Positions 44,808 to 54,943 of a stretch of 64,000 bases of DNA are shown one piece after another. Below the pieces are notes generated by a model, which ran no database searches, was not told the DNA's origin, and saw nothing but the letters and a program-made list of their open reading frames with translations. The position numbers and the translations under genes are program-made. This stretch comes from Obelidium mucronatum (Eukaryota; Chytridiomycota; Chytridiomycetes; Chytridiales; Chytriomycetaceae), in assembly GCA_025765595.1 (NCBI GenBank), contig JAIVFH010000054.1, positions 124,001-188,000 on the forward strand, given 5' to 3'. Every line of letters starts with the position of its first letter. Position 1 is the stretch's first letter.

Positions 44808-45678
44808 AAGTTCAACGAACATTGAACCTTTTGTTTTTGATTCTACGCCATGCCTGCAATCAAACTCCCCCCTCCCCCCTCTTGCATTTCAATCCTTTTT
44901 ACCACGCAAACTCAAATCAAGTTCATCAGGAAGCGTTTTTTTTTTAATTATTAATACTTTAATAATAATGTTTCACATACGATTTAACTTAAAAAAGAAA
45001 AATAAACGCTTAATTATAACATTTTTTCCATCAAATGACAAGATTGAATGATGTGCTTGTTTATTCTAGAGGTGGTGTTTATTACAACTGGTTGTTTCCT
45101 GGTTGTTTCCCAGTTGTTTGTAGCAATTTTTTTTTCTGGTTGTATATTGAGGTCATCCTGTGCACCACGTGCCTCATTATTGACATCAAAGTCGTTTGCA
45201 ACCATGCCCTCGACAATTAATACGTTTGCACCATGCCCTCGTTTTTCATATTCCATCATGTTTCAATTTCTAAAATCAATGTTATTTTTTATTTAAAAAA
45301 TGGGTGAAACATTGGATGGGTTAATTCAGAAGTGATGAAAAAGTATGATATGGAACAGAGTGCAGAGTGCCAGTCCGTTTCTCTTACGGGCATGCAGTCC
45401 ACTGTTTTTTTGTAGTATTGGGCCTAGACCAAATTGTTCTTCGGGGCATGCAGTCCAATGTTTTTATAAGATTTTCAAAAAGAGTTACTTCTTTCGAGAT
45501 CCTACCGTAAACCAAGAGTCTTTCATCCTTTTATTTATTCAGAGTGAATGGCATGTGCCGTTGACTCACCTTCATTCTTCAAAAAAACGAAATTCAATCA
45601 AAATTTTTCTGGCAAGAAAAAAAAAAAAACATCCCCCCAAGCAATCCGATCATCTTTGAAATAGCCTTTCTTCAAGAA
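44808..45678. other. Intergenic spacer with short direct repeats
   Basis: No supported gene. Two pairs of direct repeats upstream of family member 5: CGTTTGCA(A)CCATGCCCTCG at about 45193 and 45223, and GGGCATGCAGTCC[AC]ATG-like copies at 45388 and 45444. Both pairs contain CATGCCC/GGGCATG, so they could be binding sites for one regulator. Confidence 0.5.
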
Positions 45679-45933
45679 ATGTCAGCTGCCACTTCTTCTG
45701 TGAATCCTACGACAGCCGCTTCAACAACTAGTGCCCCGGCAAGCGTTATTGGAACAGCGGCAATGACGAGACAGCCAAGCAACCGGCCACGGTTGAATGC
45801 CCTCTGTTCATTGGACCGGCCCACATCCGAGAATATCGGTCGCACCAGTACGGGAACATCAAACATTACAGATGCCTCTTCTCTATCCCCGAGCGGTGCT
45901 TCTTCTCCTGCAACCGCTGCTGGCGACCCTTAA
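45679..45933 (+). CDS. Small disordered protein with DRP motif (family member 5)
   Basis: 84 residues, Ala/Ser/Thr-rich. The motif RPRLNALCSLDRPTSENI (45784-45837) sits mid-protein, closest in sequence to member 2. The N-terminal PRxFK[KR]P element is absent. Ends in a Ser/Ala/Pro tail. Confidence 0.6.
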   Translation: MSAATSSVNPTTAASTTSAPASVIGTAAMTRQPSNRPRLNALCSLDRPTSENIGRTSTGTSNITDASSLSPSGASSPATAAGDP

Positions 45934-46744
45934 AAAAAAATAATAGTACTCAGCTTTTTTTTTAAGGGGCGGGAAGTAGCCAAGCCTCCCTCCTTAAGCA
46001 ACAGAACACCGCCCTTTCCCCCCATCGCCGCTCGCCTATCCAACCGCTCTTAATGCCCTCGCACATTTAATTTATTCGTTAGAGATGCTGCCTACCCCCC
46101 CTTTTTTTTTGGTGTTTTGTTTTTCCATTACCCGTATGCCCTTCATGTTATAATCAGTGCCTCAGTTTTTTTTTTTAACAATACACTTTGAATACCCCGT
46201 TGTTTTATTCTCTGACTATATATAACCGCGTTTTTTTTTGATTTTTTTTTTTTTGTGAATAACCATCGCTGTAGCTGAAATAGCGTCATTTATTCCAACT
46301 CCCAACAAAGGATATTTTTTTTTTCAGATTTGACTGTTTTTGTACATAATTATCCCAAGCACCAGAATATTGAACTGTGATTTCTAAACACCCTCTTTTT
46401 TTTCTTTTTTTTCATTTATTTGTTTTTATTTATTTTATTGAGGAGAAAAAACACACGATATTGATTGAATTTGAAATGCGCCAAGTTGTCTATTGATGAA
46501 TTGGGGGATTCGAAAGCTGTTGGCATGATTGTTACATCACACACACAAAAATAAACAAAAACAACAATTAAAAGAAATCAAGTAAACCCGTTGTCACAAA
46601 AAACCCTTATTCGTTTCTTTCATTGAATTTTTTTTTTTGGGCGTGCTCCATTGCGTGCCTTCCCTGTTTTCATCAAAGTTGAAAATTTCCCCTTGTTACC
46701 CGCCAAGACAGACGAGTAATTAAAAAAAAAACCTACAACCGAAA
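45934..46744. other. Intergenic spacer
   Basis: Poly(T)-rich, with many 8-12 nt homopolymers. No coding or RNA signal recognised. Confidence 0.5.
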
Positions 46745-47251
46745 ATGGGAAAGCTGCGCGACCTCCTTGAACGGTCACCGACAATCTCTCGAATCCGAAG
46801 CAAGAGCCGGACACGCAACAGTCCGCCCCTCATGTTTGCCATGGACTCACCCGCCAGTAGCAGCAGCAGCAGCAGCAGCAGTCCTGACCTCGTTCGCGAT
46901 ACTCCGCCAGTCGAATTTGAACCAATTGCAATCGTCCCAGAACGGTTCAAGGGAAATCTTAATCATCATAGATTTGCTGGCGGCGGTGGTGGCATCTCTG
47001 GGGACGTTCAGTCAGAGTCTGGAGTCATTTTGGGTGCTGGTTTGGGTATCCAGTTACAACCATCATCAGGTAGCGCTAGCGGTAGTGTGTTGGATCTGCC
47101 ACGTCGCTCGTTTGCGATTGAAAGACCTGGTAATGCGGGTCTCGGTGATCAGCTGCAGCCATTCTCGTTGGATCGGGGTTCTCAGACTGTTCGAGGACGT
47201 TCCTTCTCTGCAAATCCGCGTAGTAACGCCGTGAACAAGCTCGTTCTTTAG
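46745..47251 (+). CDS. Disordered Ser/Gly-rich protein, possible divergent array member
   Basis: 168 residues. N-terminus KLRDLLERSPTISRIRSKSR, then a Ser run encoded by (AGC)n near 46857-46880. It includes RRSFAIERPGNAGL, which contains ERPxxxxL, and it ends PRSNAVNKLVL, similar to the PRLNALxxL part of members 2 and 5. The full motif is not present. No known domain. Confidence 0.6.
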   Translation: MGKLRDLLERSPTISRIRSKSRTRNSPPLMFAMDSPASSSSSSSSSPDLVRDTPPVEFEPIAIVPERFKGNLNHHRFAGGGGGISGDVQSESGVILGAGLGIQLQPSSGSASGSVLDLPRRSFAIERPGNAGLGDQLQPFSLDRGSQTVRGRSFSANPRSNAVNKLVL

Positions 47252-47620
47252 AACAACCCCCAAGACCCCGTTTTTTGTTGTTGTTTTACTTTCTTTTCAC
47301 GTCTCTAATTTTCGGATCATTTTTATTTACTTATACTTTTTTTTTTTTATCAGTAAGCATCTTTTTATCATATGCTTTTAACTTGGAATGTTTTGAATCG
47401 AATACAAATTGCATGGTTTAAACATTTGTTTTGTTTTTTCCATTTTTATTTTTACTGTTGGGCTGATAAAAAATTTGCCGCAATTTCACAAGCTTGGCAC
47501 ACCCAAAAAACCAAAATTGCCTGCTTGCTTCTCTCCTTCCCTTTCTTTTTTTTTCTCTTCTCTATAAATCAAACACCATTCAACTTCTCTTCCCACCTTG
47601 GATATCTCGAAAAAAAAAAC
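47252..47620. other. Intergenic region
   Basis: AT-rich with poly(T) runs. It holds the promoter of the next + strand gene; nothing else recognised. Confidence 0.5.
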
Positions 47621-48505
47621 ATGGTCAGCCTGAACCTCTTCCAACGCGGAGTCTTGTATTTCACTGTCAAGGCTGGTAACTTTCTACCGCTCATTAAACA
47701 TGGAATGGACGTCTACTACTACAAGAAAAATGTCTTGATGCGAGGTATTTACCCTTTCTTCTCTCTTCCTCTCCTTCCTCTTGTTTGAATATGAGCGAGC
47801 AAAGCTTGGTTGTTACCCAGCAGCAACAACAACAACAAAGCACCGAGCACCCAACTAAAACGACCCAAAAAAAAATGAAATAAAAAATTACAGCACCCGG
47901 CCAGGAATGCGACCGATTCTTGTTTCCGTTAGTCTGTTACGACGATATGGGAACCGAATGGACAATCTACACTGAACTGGGCTGCGCCGACGTGATTGCG
48001 ATGCTGACGTGGATTCTGATTGCCTTCCATACACTTGTGTCCATTTTTTTCTTGGTCAAGAACTGTGGGACGGATAAGGGGTCGCCTGATTTTCTGGCTG
48101 GAATGGAGGTAAACATTCTTTTCGTGCTCTTTATTTTTATTATTATTAAATTCATCCTCCCATTTATTCTCTTTCTAAACCCCCTTTGCTTCATATTAAT
48201 AGAGTGGTTGCTGTGGTGCTGGAGCCGTGTTTGTTTCTATGGGATCTTACGACGTGGAGGTGGAAGTACACAGAAAACAAGCCAACCCCAAATGGAGACG
48301 CGGAATGAGATACATTACTGCTGTCTTCCAGTTTGTGATTATCGTTTTCATTTGCAGTGCGATTCGAATTGTGACTGGATATGCTGGGGTTGCTGTGGAT
48401 GACATGCAGAGAACCAGCTTGTTTTTGTACTTGTATGCCTTGTTTTTGAATCTGTTTACAATGACGGAGCATTTGTTTGAAGGGTTCTCGTTCTCCTTCA
48501 TGTGA
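47621..48505 (+). CDS. Multipass membrane protein, four TM-like helices
   Basis: Exons 47621-47744, 47894-48108 and 48203-48505 (213 residues). Hydrophobic segments include the N-terminal GVLYFTVKAGNFLPLI, MLTWILIAFHTLVSIFFLV, the Cys/Gly-rich SGCCGAGAVFVSM, TAVFQFVIIVFICSAIRIV and LFLYLYALFLNLF. A Cys pair in APGQECDRFLFPLVCYDD between helices 1 and 2 suggests a disulfide loop. Tetraspan-like topology is inference; I do not recognise the family. Confidence 0.72.
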
Positions 48506-48711
48506 AAAAAAAATTTTTTTTGAGGGGAATATTGGGCTCTATCCTTTTGTCACTATTATATCTATCCTTTTCTAATTATTGTTATTATTTACTGTTATTA
48601 AATATATATTCTTACTGTAGTATATTTAATATTTTTTTGGTCATGTCTGCCTCCCAGTTTTTTTTTTTTTTTTTTTGTGGAATCGAATTCTCTTTTACAA
48701 TAAGCGGGTAT

Positions 48712-49631
48712 TTATTGAAATGAGAGCACCCCTCTTCCTTTGGATCTGATGCCTCCAGATGAGAACGCCCCCGCCACTGCTTCATTTCCATTCCCATTCA
48801 ACATCAGAATACTTTGTCCTGACTGAATATCATAGGCCGCATCAGTGGCATCGAAATCAAGCCCAGGTACTGTCAGCATTGGTTGAGCATGAATTCGAGC
48901 AAACCGAGAGCTCAGTGTTGGCTGAAAACACCAACAAAAAAAAAAAAAAAGGTTTCGGGGTGTGAGAATGCAACACACAAAGAAAAAAAAGAAATAAAAA
49001 ATCGTACCCCTCGAGCACTTGATCCGTGAATTTCTTCCAAATTGATATATGTGATTACTTCAGCTGGTTTTCGAGGTTGCTCTGCACGCGGGCTTCGGTC
49101 ACGTGAACTTCTTGATTGTTGGTGCGCTGGAGGCGGTTTCTGTGGAAGTGGGTTCTGATTCCGGTATTGAGTATCTTGATGTTGGTGTACTACTGGTTGC
49201 GGATGTTGCTGTTGGTGATAGTGATGTTGGGATTGGTGTTGGTGGGATTGGTGTTGGTGGTGGTGCTGCTGCCGCTGCTGCTGTACTTGTTGCTGTACTT
49301 GTTGCTGTGGCTGTTGTGGTTGTAGTTGTGGTTGTAGTTGAGGCTGTACTTGGTGTTGCTGTTGGCGTTGCTGATGCAGTTGTTGGCTTTGGCCGCCCCC
49401 TTGCCCCCGCCCTTGCTCAACTGCTGCGGCTGAGGCATTTTTGCGGCCCAATCGGTCTGCGATGCTCGGCCGCGGCGGCGCGGCAGCGGGCACGCCGGAC
49501 GCTGCGACGGGGCCTTTGCCGAGGCGCGCGGCAATCGGCGGGCGGCGGAGTTCGTCGGGCGGCGCGGGCGCGTGCGCGGGGCGGCGGCGGCCCAGGCGCG
49601 CGGCGATGCCCGGCGGCGCGTCTTTCGGCAT
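48712..49631 (-). CDS. RLG-repeat, polyQ/H protein
   Basis: Exons 49631-49008 and 48921-48712 (277 residues). The N-terminus carries three copies of a P-x-I-A-[AD]-R-L-G-[RK] motif (GIAARLGRRR, PIAARLGKG, SIADRLGRKN) spaced 20-30 residues apart. A long Gln/His tract (about 95-165), an Arg/Ser patch and a conserved-looking end (ITYINLEEIHGSSARG; PMLTVPGLDFDATDAAYDIQ) follow. The repeats look like short linear binding motifs. I do not recognise the protein; a nuclear RNA-related role is a guess from composition. Its start is 39 bp from the end of the MGRN1-like gene. Confidence 0.7.
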
Positions 49632-49670
49632 TTGTTTGTTTTTTCTTTCTTTTTATTTCTTTTTCTTTAT

Positions 49671-51770
49671 TTATTTATTCGACAGCAGCTGCGTCGTCGA
49701 CTCGTCACCGACACACGCCGCCATGCTGCTCTGCTGTGAGAGGCTGCCTATTCCCTGCCGCAGAGGCGCCGGCAGGCTGATCTGGAGCAGCGACTCGAAC
49801 GCTGTGCAAAAAACAAAAACAAAAACGTGAGACAAGAACTTGAACAAGGAGGAGAATAACTCACTCTGGCGACAGATGGGACACTTTGGTGCCGTGGCTG
49901 ATCCTAACGCTCCTCCATTCGCATTCCGTCCCTGCATCCTCAATGTTTCTCCACATGAATGACAAAGACACAAATGTCTGCACGGCAGCACAATCGTGTC
50001 TTTGAGTTCTGACATGCACACAACACATTCTCGCATGGTTTGCAAATCTTCTGCTTGCAGGTTCGGATTGGATGCTCCTGTTCCCGTTGGATCAGTGTAC
50101 CCAAAGATTTCTTGAAGCAGATACGGTGTTCCATCAATCAAGACTTTTTGTTTAAGCACTTTGATGGAATAGCTGGATTGGTCTCGATTTTCCACCAAAC
50201 TGGCATATGTGATTTGTATATTTGTTGCCTTCTCGTTGGCTTCTTGGACTTTTGGTATGTTAGGGCAACCACAAGAGAACAGAAACTCTTACATGAACCA
50301 GGATCGTTTCCATCCGTAAAAGCCTCCATCACTATTACCATTGGATAATAAATGGCCTCTCCATCCATCAGTAGGTGATCTGTTGTTGATTCGACATCTG
50401 TACTTGTAGGATTCACGACATCAGCTTCTGCATTCGGTATATTTATCCGCTCAGATCCATCCCCGACATTATTAGTAATTTGTACTGTTGTTGTTCCTGC
50501 TGTTGTTGCTGTCGTTGTTGTTGGCTCTAGCGCTGCACCAGCAGGAGCAGCAGCTACTGCCACCGGTGGTGACTGAACACCAGATCCAAACGTCAACTCC
50601 TCCTTCGAAAACCAACTCGAATCAAAAGCATCCACCTCCGGAACCACAAACTTCTGCCCCAACCCAGCCCCAAACGGCCCATACGTCTTCACAACCGGTT
50701 TTTCAGCCATCTTGGAAGCCAACTGCGGCCAGTCCTTGACTGCCAAATTCATTGGAACCCCATGATCTCCATCCACAGCAATACTTCCTCCCTCTTCTTT
50801 GGTGTTGGTGGTGATGGCGGTTTCCCTGAGATCGCTATTTTGGCGTGAACTTAAAGTCCGCCAGTGTTTCGGTGCGAAGGCCAGTTTTTTGGTGCCATCG
50901 GGTTGAAGGACGAGGACTTCTTTGGATACATAGTGGATACGGATGAGGCAGGGCGTTGAGCAATCGAATGTGAATTCAAGAAGGTGTTTTGTTGTTTCTG
51001 TTGGAGATGGTGGAGGTGGTACTGAGGCAGTTGTGATAGTACGAGTCGTCGTAGCATTGGCTGTGACAGACGTTGGGGAAGAGAGTTCAGCGACATTGAT
51101 GGCCGTCATTTTCAGTGTGGTTTTCCGCAAGTTTGTCAGTGATTGGAGTGTACATGTCAAATTAACGTCTCCAAGTGGCGTCTTTTTGTTAAACAGAGAG
51201 AGAGATCAATGATTTAAAACAGAAAACACAACTCGAATAAAAAACTATAATGAATAATAGATTAAAAAACCTGTCGATAGAGTTTGGATATCTCAATCAG
51301 TTCATCTTCAGTCAATCGCCTTTCCAGATTCAGATTCACATTCTTTTCTTGAAGTTGTGAAGACTGTATCGTTGTTGTTGTGCCTCTGTACCAGTTGAAT
51401 GGATTCCAGCTCCCTTGGCTGCCACCAGATCCTCCCGCTGCAGTTACTGCGCCGCCGCCGCCACCACCACCACCACCACCACTTCCAGCTAAGCTTGGAT
51501 TCAAGGACGCAGCATTAGTTATAAAGTGTGGTCCAAAAAAGAGCTTTGATGATTCGCCAAAGTAGGCTGCTGCCAACTGAACATCCACCAAAAGATCACA
51601 AATATTTTTTAGCTTCAGTTTTGTAATTCTCAACCCCCCTAATTTCTTACCGGATCGTCGGGTGGTTCCTGTCTAGCGGTTCTTTCAGAGACTGTAGCCA
51701 AAGGTATGTCGGCCTGAGGAGCAGGTGGTTGTTGTGGATCTGTCCTTCGACTTTGGAGCCAGGAAAGCAT
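49671..51770 (-). CDS. MGRN1/RNF157-like RING E3 ubiquitin ligase
   Basis: Five exons: 51770-51651, 51576-51271, 51181-50293, 50248-49865 and 49801-49671 (609 residues). The family core is present: LTCTLQSLTNLRKTTLKM, EFTFDCSTPCLIRIHYVSKE, and ITYASLVENRDQSSYSIKVL followed by KQKVLIDGTPYLLQEIFGY. The RING has CVVCMSELKDTIVLPCRHLC then CHSCGETLRMQ...CPICR, and the FESLLQI helix follows directly, as FRALLQI does in MGRN1. MGRN1-type ligases act in endosomal sorting; plant relatives (LOG2) act at the plasma membrane. Two large Thr/Ala/Ser-rich inserts and a poly-Gly run are extra. Confidence 0.9.
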
Positions 51771-51819
51771 TTTTTTTTGTTGGGGAAAAAAAGTTTATTA
51801 TTCCAAAAAAAAAAAAAAG

Positions 51820-52470
51820 ACGCCTGAACAACCACGCCATCAAAAGGGCATCCGCGAGGGGCCATTCAGGAGTCGTCAAACTGTTGCTGGAATCTGGAAA
51901 GGGAGATCCTACAGCATTTCATGACTTCGCAATTGAAGGCATGACGAAATAGTAAAGCTCCGTCTTACTTATGGGAATGTCAATCCAGCAGTCTTTGACA
52001 ACTATCCCTTAAGAAAAGCATCTGAGAATGGCCATACAAAAGTCGGCAAACTCCTGTTGGAGTCTGGAAAGGTGGATCCCGAGGTGGACAACATCTGGGC
52101 CATCAGAATTGCGTCAATCCATGGTCACGATGATGTGGTTCGACTGCTGCTGGAGTCAAACAAAGTGATTCCGGCCGCCGAAGATAACGAAGCTATCAAA
52201 AAAGCATCTGAGAATGGCCATACAAAGTCGTCAAACTGCTTCTTGAATCCCTAAAGGTTGACTCAACGGCGCGTAATAACTATGCCTTGCGATGGGCTTG
52301 CTCTCACAGCCACACGAGTATTGTTAAACTGATTCTTGAATTGAGAGAAAGTGGATCCAGCAGCGCACAATAACGACTGCATCACACAAGCCGCAGCAAA
52401 TGGACATGCATCTGTTGTTCAACTGTTGCTGGAGTCTGGAAAAGTGGATCCAACTGTTTGCCATTAGTGG
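51820..52470 (+). pseudogene. Decayed ankyrin-repeat gene fragment
   Basis: About seven ankyrin-like repeats of the form KASENGHTKVxKLLLESGKVDP can be followed across all three frames. Breaks include an in-frame stop after EGMTK (about 51950), a one-base loss near 52227 (GHTK-SSNC), another shift near 52345 and a stop near 52465. There is no start codon or promoter context. It lies upstream of, and antisense to, the MGRN1-like gene start. Unlike the ankyrins of the HECT gene, these repeats are near-identical to each other. Confidence 0.8.
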
Positions 52471-52662
52471 GCGTAACTTGGCTGACAAATGCTAGAAACG
52501 GCACTACCACATACACTCAAATAAATATCACCCATATCATATTAAGCTATAGAAGAAAACAAACAACAAGAAAGAAAAAACAGCAAGCTTTTACAAGCAT
52601 GACTTCCTTGCTCCTCTCAACAACGCCTCCTATTCCCCTTTCCGATCCCTCTCCCACTCCCT

Positions 52663-54709
52663 CTAAATCATCCCACTCTCAAAGTCATACCCTTCTCTCA
52701 ATAAAAACTGACTCACTGGCTCATACTGATACTGCTGTGGATACTCTAAATCATTTCCGTGTTCTTCAAATTGTGCAGCGCCACCACCACCAACACCGCC
52801 GCCGCCACATACATTCCCTGTTCCATACAAAAACTCGTGTGTACTAGCATCTAAATCAACCGTAATATCGGCTCCGTACCCCAACACTTGATTATAATCC
52901 GCATCAGTGGTGCTACCGTCGAATACCGGGAGATATGTTGTATCGCTTTGGTGTTGATGCTGGTGTTCCAAACTCGATGCCCAATCCAAGGTGTTGTTGT
53001 TTTGCTGCTGTAGCTGTTGTTGTTGTTGCTGGTGGTGGTGGTGGTGATGGGGTGTGGAAATTGTTGTTACCGCCGATGATACTGGTGCTAATGATGCAGA
53101 TGCAGATGATAAGGACGATGTTGATCCTACGCTCACGGCAGCGGTGGAATTTGGATCGTTTGATTTCGTTGCTGTCGTTGTCGCTGTTGTTGCTGCGGTT
53201 GTTGAGTTGTTTGCAGCAGAAGTGTTTTCTGTCCTTGTTGCAAGTTTTGTGGCAGGGATTGGTGGTTTTCCGCTACCAGCCGGCCAAGCATATGTTTGGT
53301 ATGTATTTGATATGGCGGAAGATAATTGAGGTTGTTGTTGGTGCTGTTGTTGTGATGACGCTTGTTGTTTGTGTTGGAATCGCAGCTGTTGTTGCTGTTG
53401 CTCATGCTGCTGCTGCTGTTGCTGTTGCTCTAATTGATGTGCCAAATGCTGCTGTAGTTGCCGCTGCTGTTGGAGCAGCTGTTGATGCTGTTGATATTGG
53501 TGGTGCTGTTGTTGCTGAAAATTCTGGTACAACTCATTACTTCCTTCTGACCAACTGTTTAGTGGAACACCAATATGTTCTCCGCCCAAAGAGCCCTGCC
53601 TGCGCCTTGAGGAATTAGTCGATGCGGAGAATAAGTCGTCTTGCGAAAGACCGAAATCAAACGTTGATGACAGGGCATCCAGTTCGGGTGGGCTTATATT
53701 TGACATTGATTCCAATCTTGATAGTGGGGAGGGAGTGTATTCGTGCATAATTGGATCAAATCTATTGTTATCATGACCGACAGAGTTACCCATGTATTGT
53801 GGGAATATCATATTCGAAGGACTGTTCCATTCATAGTTGAAGTATTGAGGAGATTGAAAGTATATTGTTGATGGACTTTCATTGTTCGATTTTTGGACCA
53901 AATGACTGGGAAGTAAAGTTGTCGCCATCGAGGCTGGAACGCCCATTAGCTCAGTCGGTGATGCGAGCGAAAGTTTTGATGATTGATGGGTTGTCCTTGC
54001 TTGGTGATTGTATGGGTGATATTGATGTTGCTTGATATCGGAATCGCTTTGGCCAATACTTGGCGTTAGACTTGATCGACATGAATTGCTCTCGAGCTTC
54101 TTTGGGGCGATGGATATAGGTCTGGGCCCAGAGTTTGTAGAAACAACGGGTCTTGCAGATCCCCGCTCGGATCGTTCAACTTTAACTCTCCAATGAATGT
54201 AACAAGCATTGCAGTAATTCTATTTTTTCACCCGTCAGGTAAAAGACCGAAAGAATTAAAAAAGCAGAAAAAAATATTTTTAAGCATACCCTCTTCTTAT
54301 CGGGACCTTTTCTCTTTAATGGAGTGTCCGCTTCTCCAGCCCCACATTGAATACACTTCCACTCCTCTCCAGGCGCAGAATCACAATCCTTTGCCTTTTT
54401 CGCGCGCTTTCTTGTCCCCTTTTCTGCTCTGAAAGGAATGATAGATAATCGAGGAAGTCCCAAAGAATCCAGTTTTGTAAACGCGTGGGTTTGAGTCTTG
54501 CCAGTTGTTCCAGTTGTTGTTGCTGCGTCCAGACCCTCAAAGCAATCAGCAAGAGACTCGAGCGAAGATAAAGAAACTAGCGATTCATCATAATGTTCAA
54601 GAGGTGCAGCCAGTGGCAAATGAGTGTTTCCCAAAACCCCTGGAATTGACGAGTCCATTGCGTCAACAAAGTGGGAGTCAAACTCTGCTGGGAGACTGGC
54701 TGCTTGCAT
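52663..54709 (-). CDS. GATA-type zinc-finger transcription factor, polyQ-rich
   Basis: Exons 54709-54290 and 54219-52663 (658 residues). The finger straddles the intron: WKCIQCGAGEADTPLKRKGP, then DKKR|NYCNACYIHWRVKVE, a Cx2C-x20-Cx2C GATA-type module with TPLKRKGPD in place of TPLWRRGPD. A basic KKRAKK-like patch precedes it. The long second exon is Gln/His/Asn/Ser-rich, typical of activation regions. The ATG at 54709 is the first in frame, but an open, Pro/Ser-rich frame continues upstream to about 54840 with a possible acceptor (TTTATAG), so a 5' exon may be missing. Confidence 0.82.
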
Positions 54710-54943
54710 TGTATAAGGGAACGTTTCGTGGTAGGAGGGGGGAAAGCTGGCGTCGGAATAAGATTGAGGGGGACTTTTTTTTTCTTTGTGTTGAACAAAC
54801 AATGGGGGTCGAGTGTGTCTCCACACAGTGACACTATAAAACAAAAAAAGGAGGAAAACCTTTCACACAATAGATTTTTTTTTTAAGAAAAAAGGAATTA
54901 TTATTTTCGAGCACGGCTTGTTTTTTTTTGTGTGGTTCGTCTC

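Noticed and set aside
52935..53618. Val/Leu-rich + strand frame that looks membrane-like
   Set aside because: It arises from reading CAG/CAA-rich polyQ codons of the GATA factor in antisense.
53940..53970. tRNA D-arm-like string (TAGCTCAGTCGGT)
   Set aside because: No acceptor, anticodon or T-arm pairing can be drawn around it, and it lies in the antisense of the GATA-factor coding exon.
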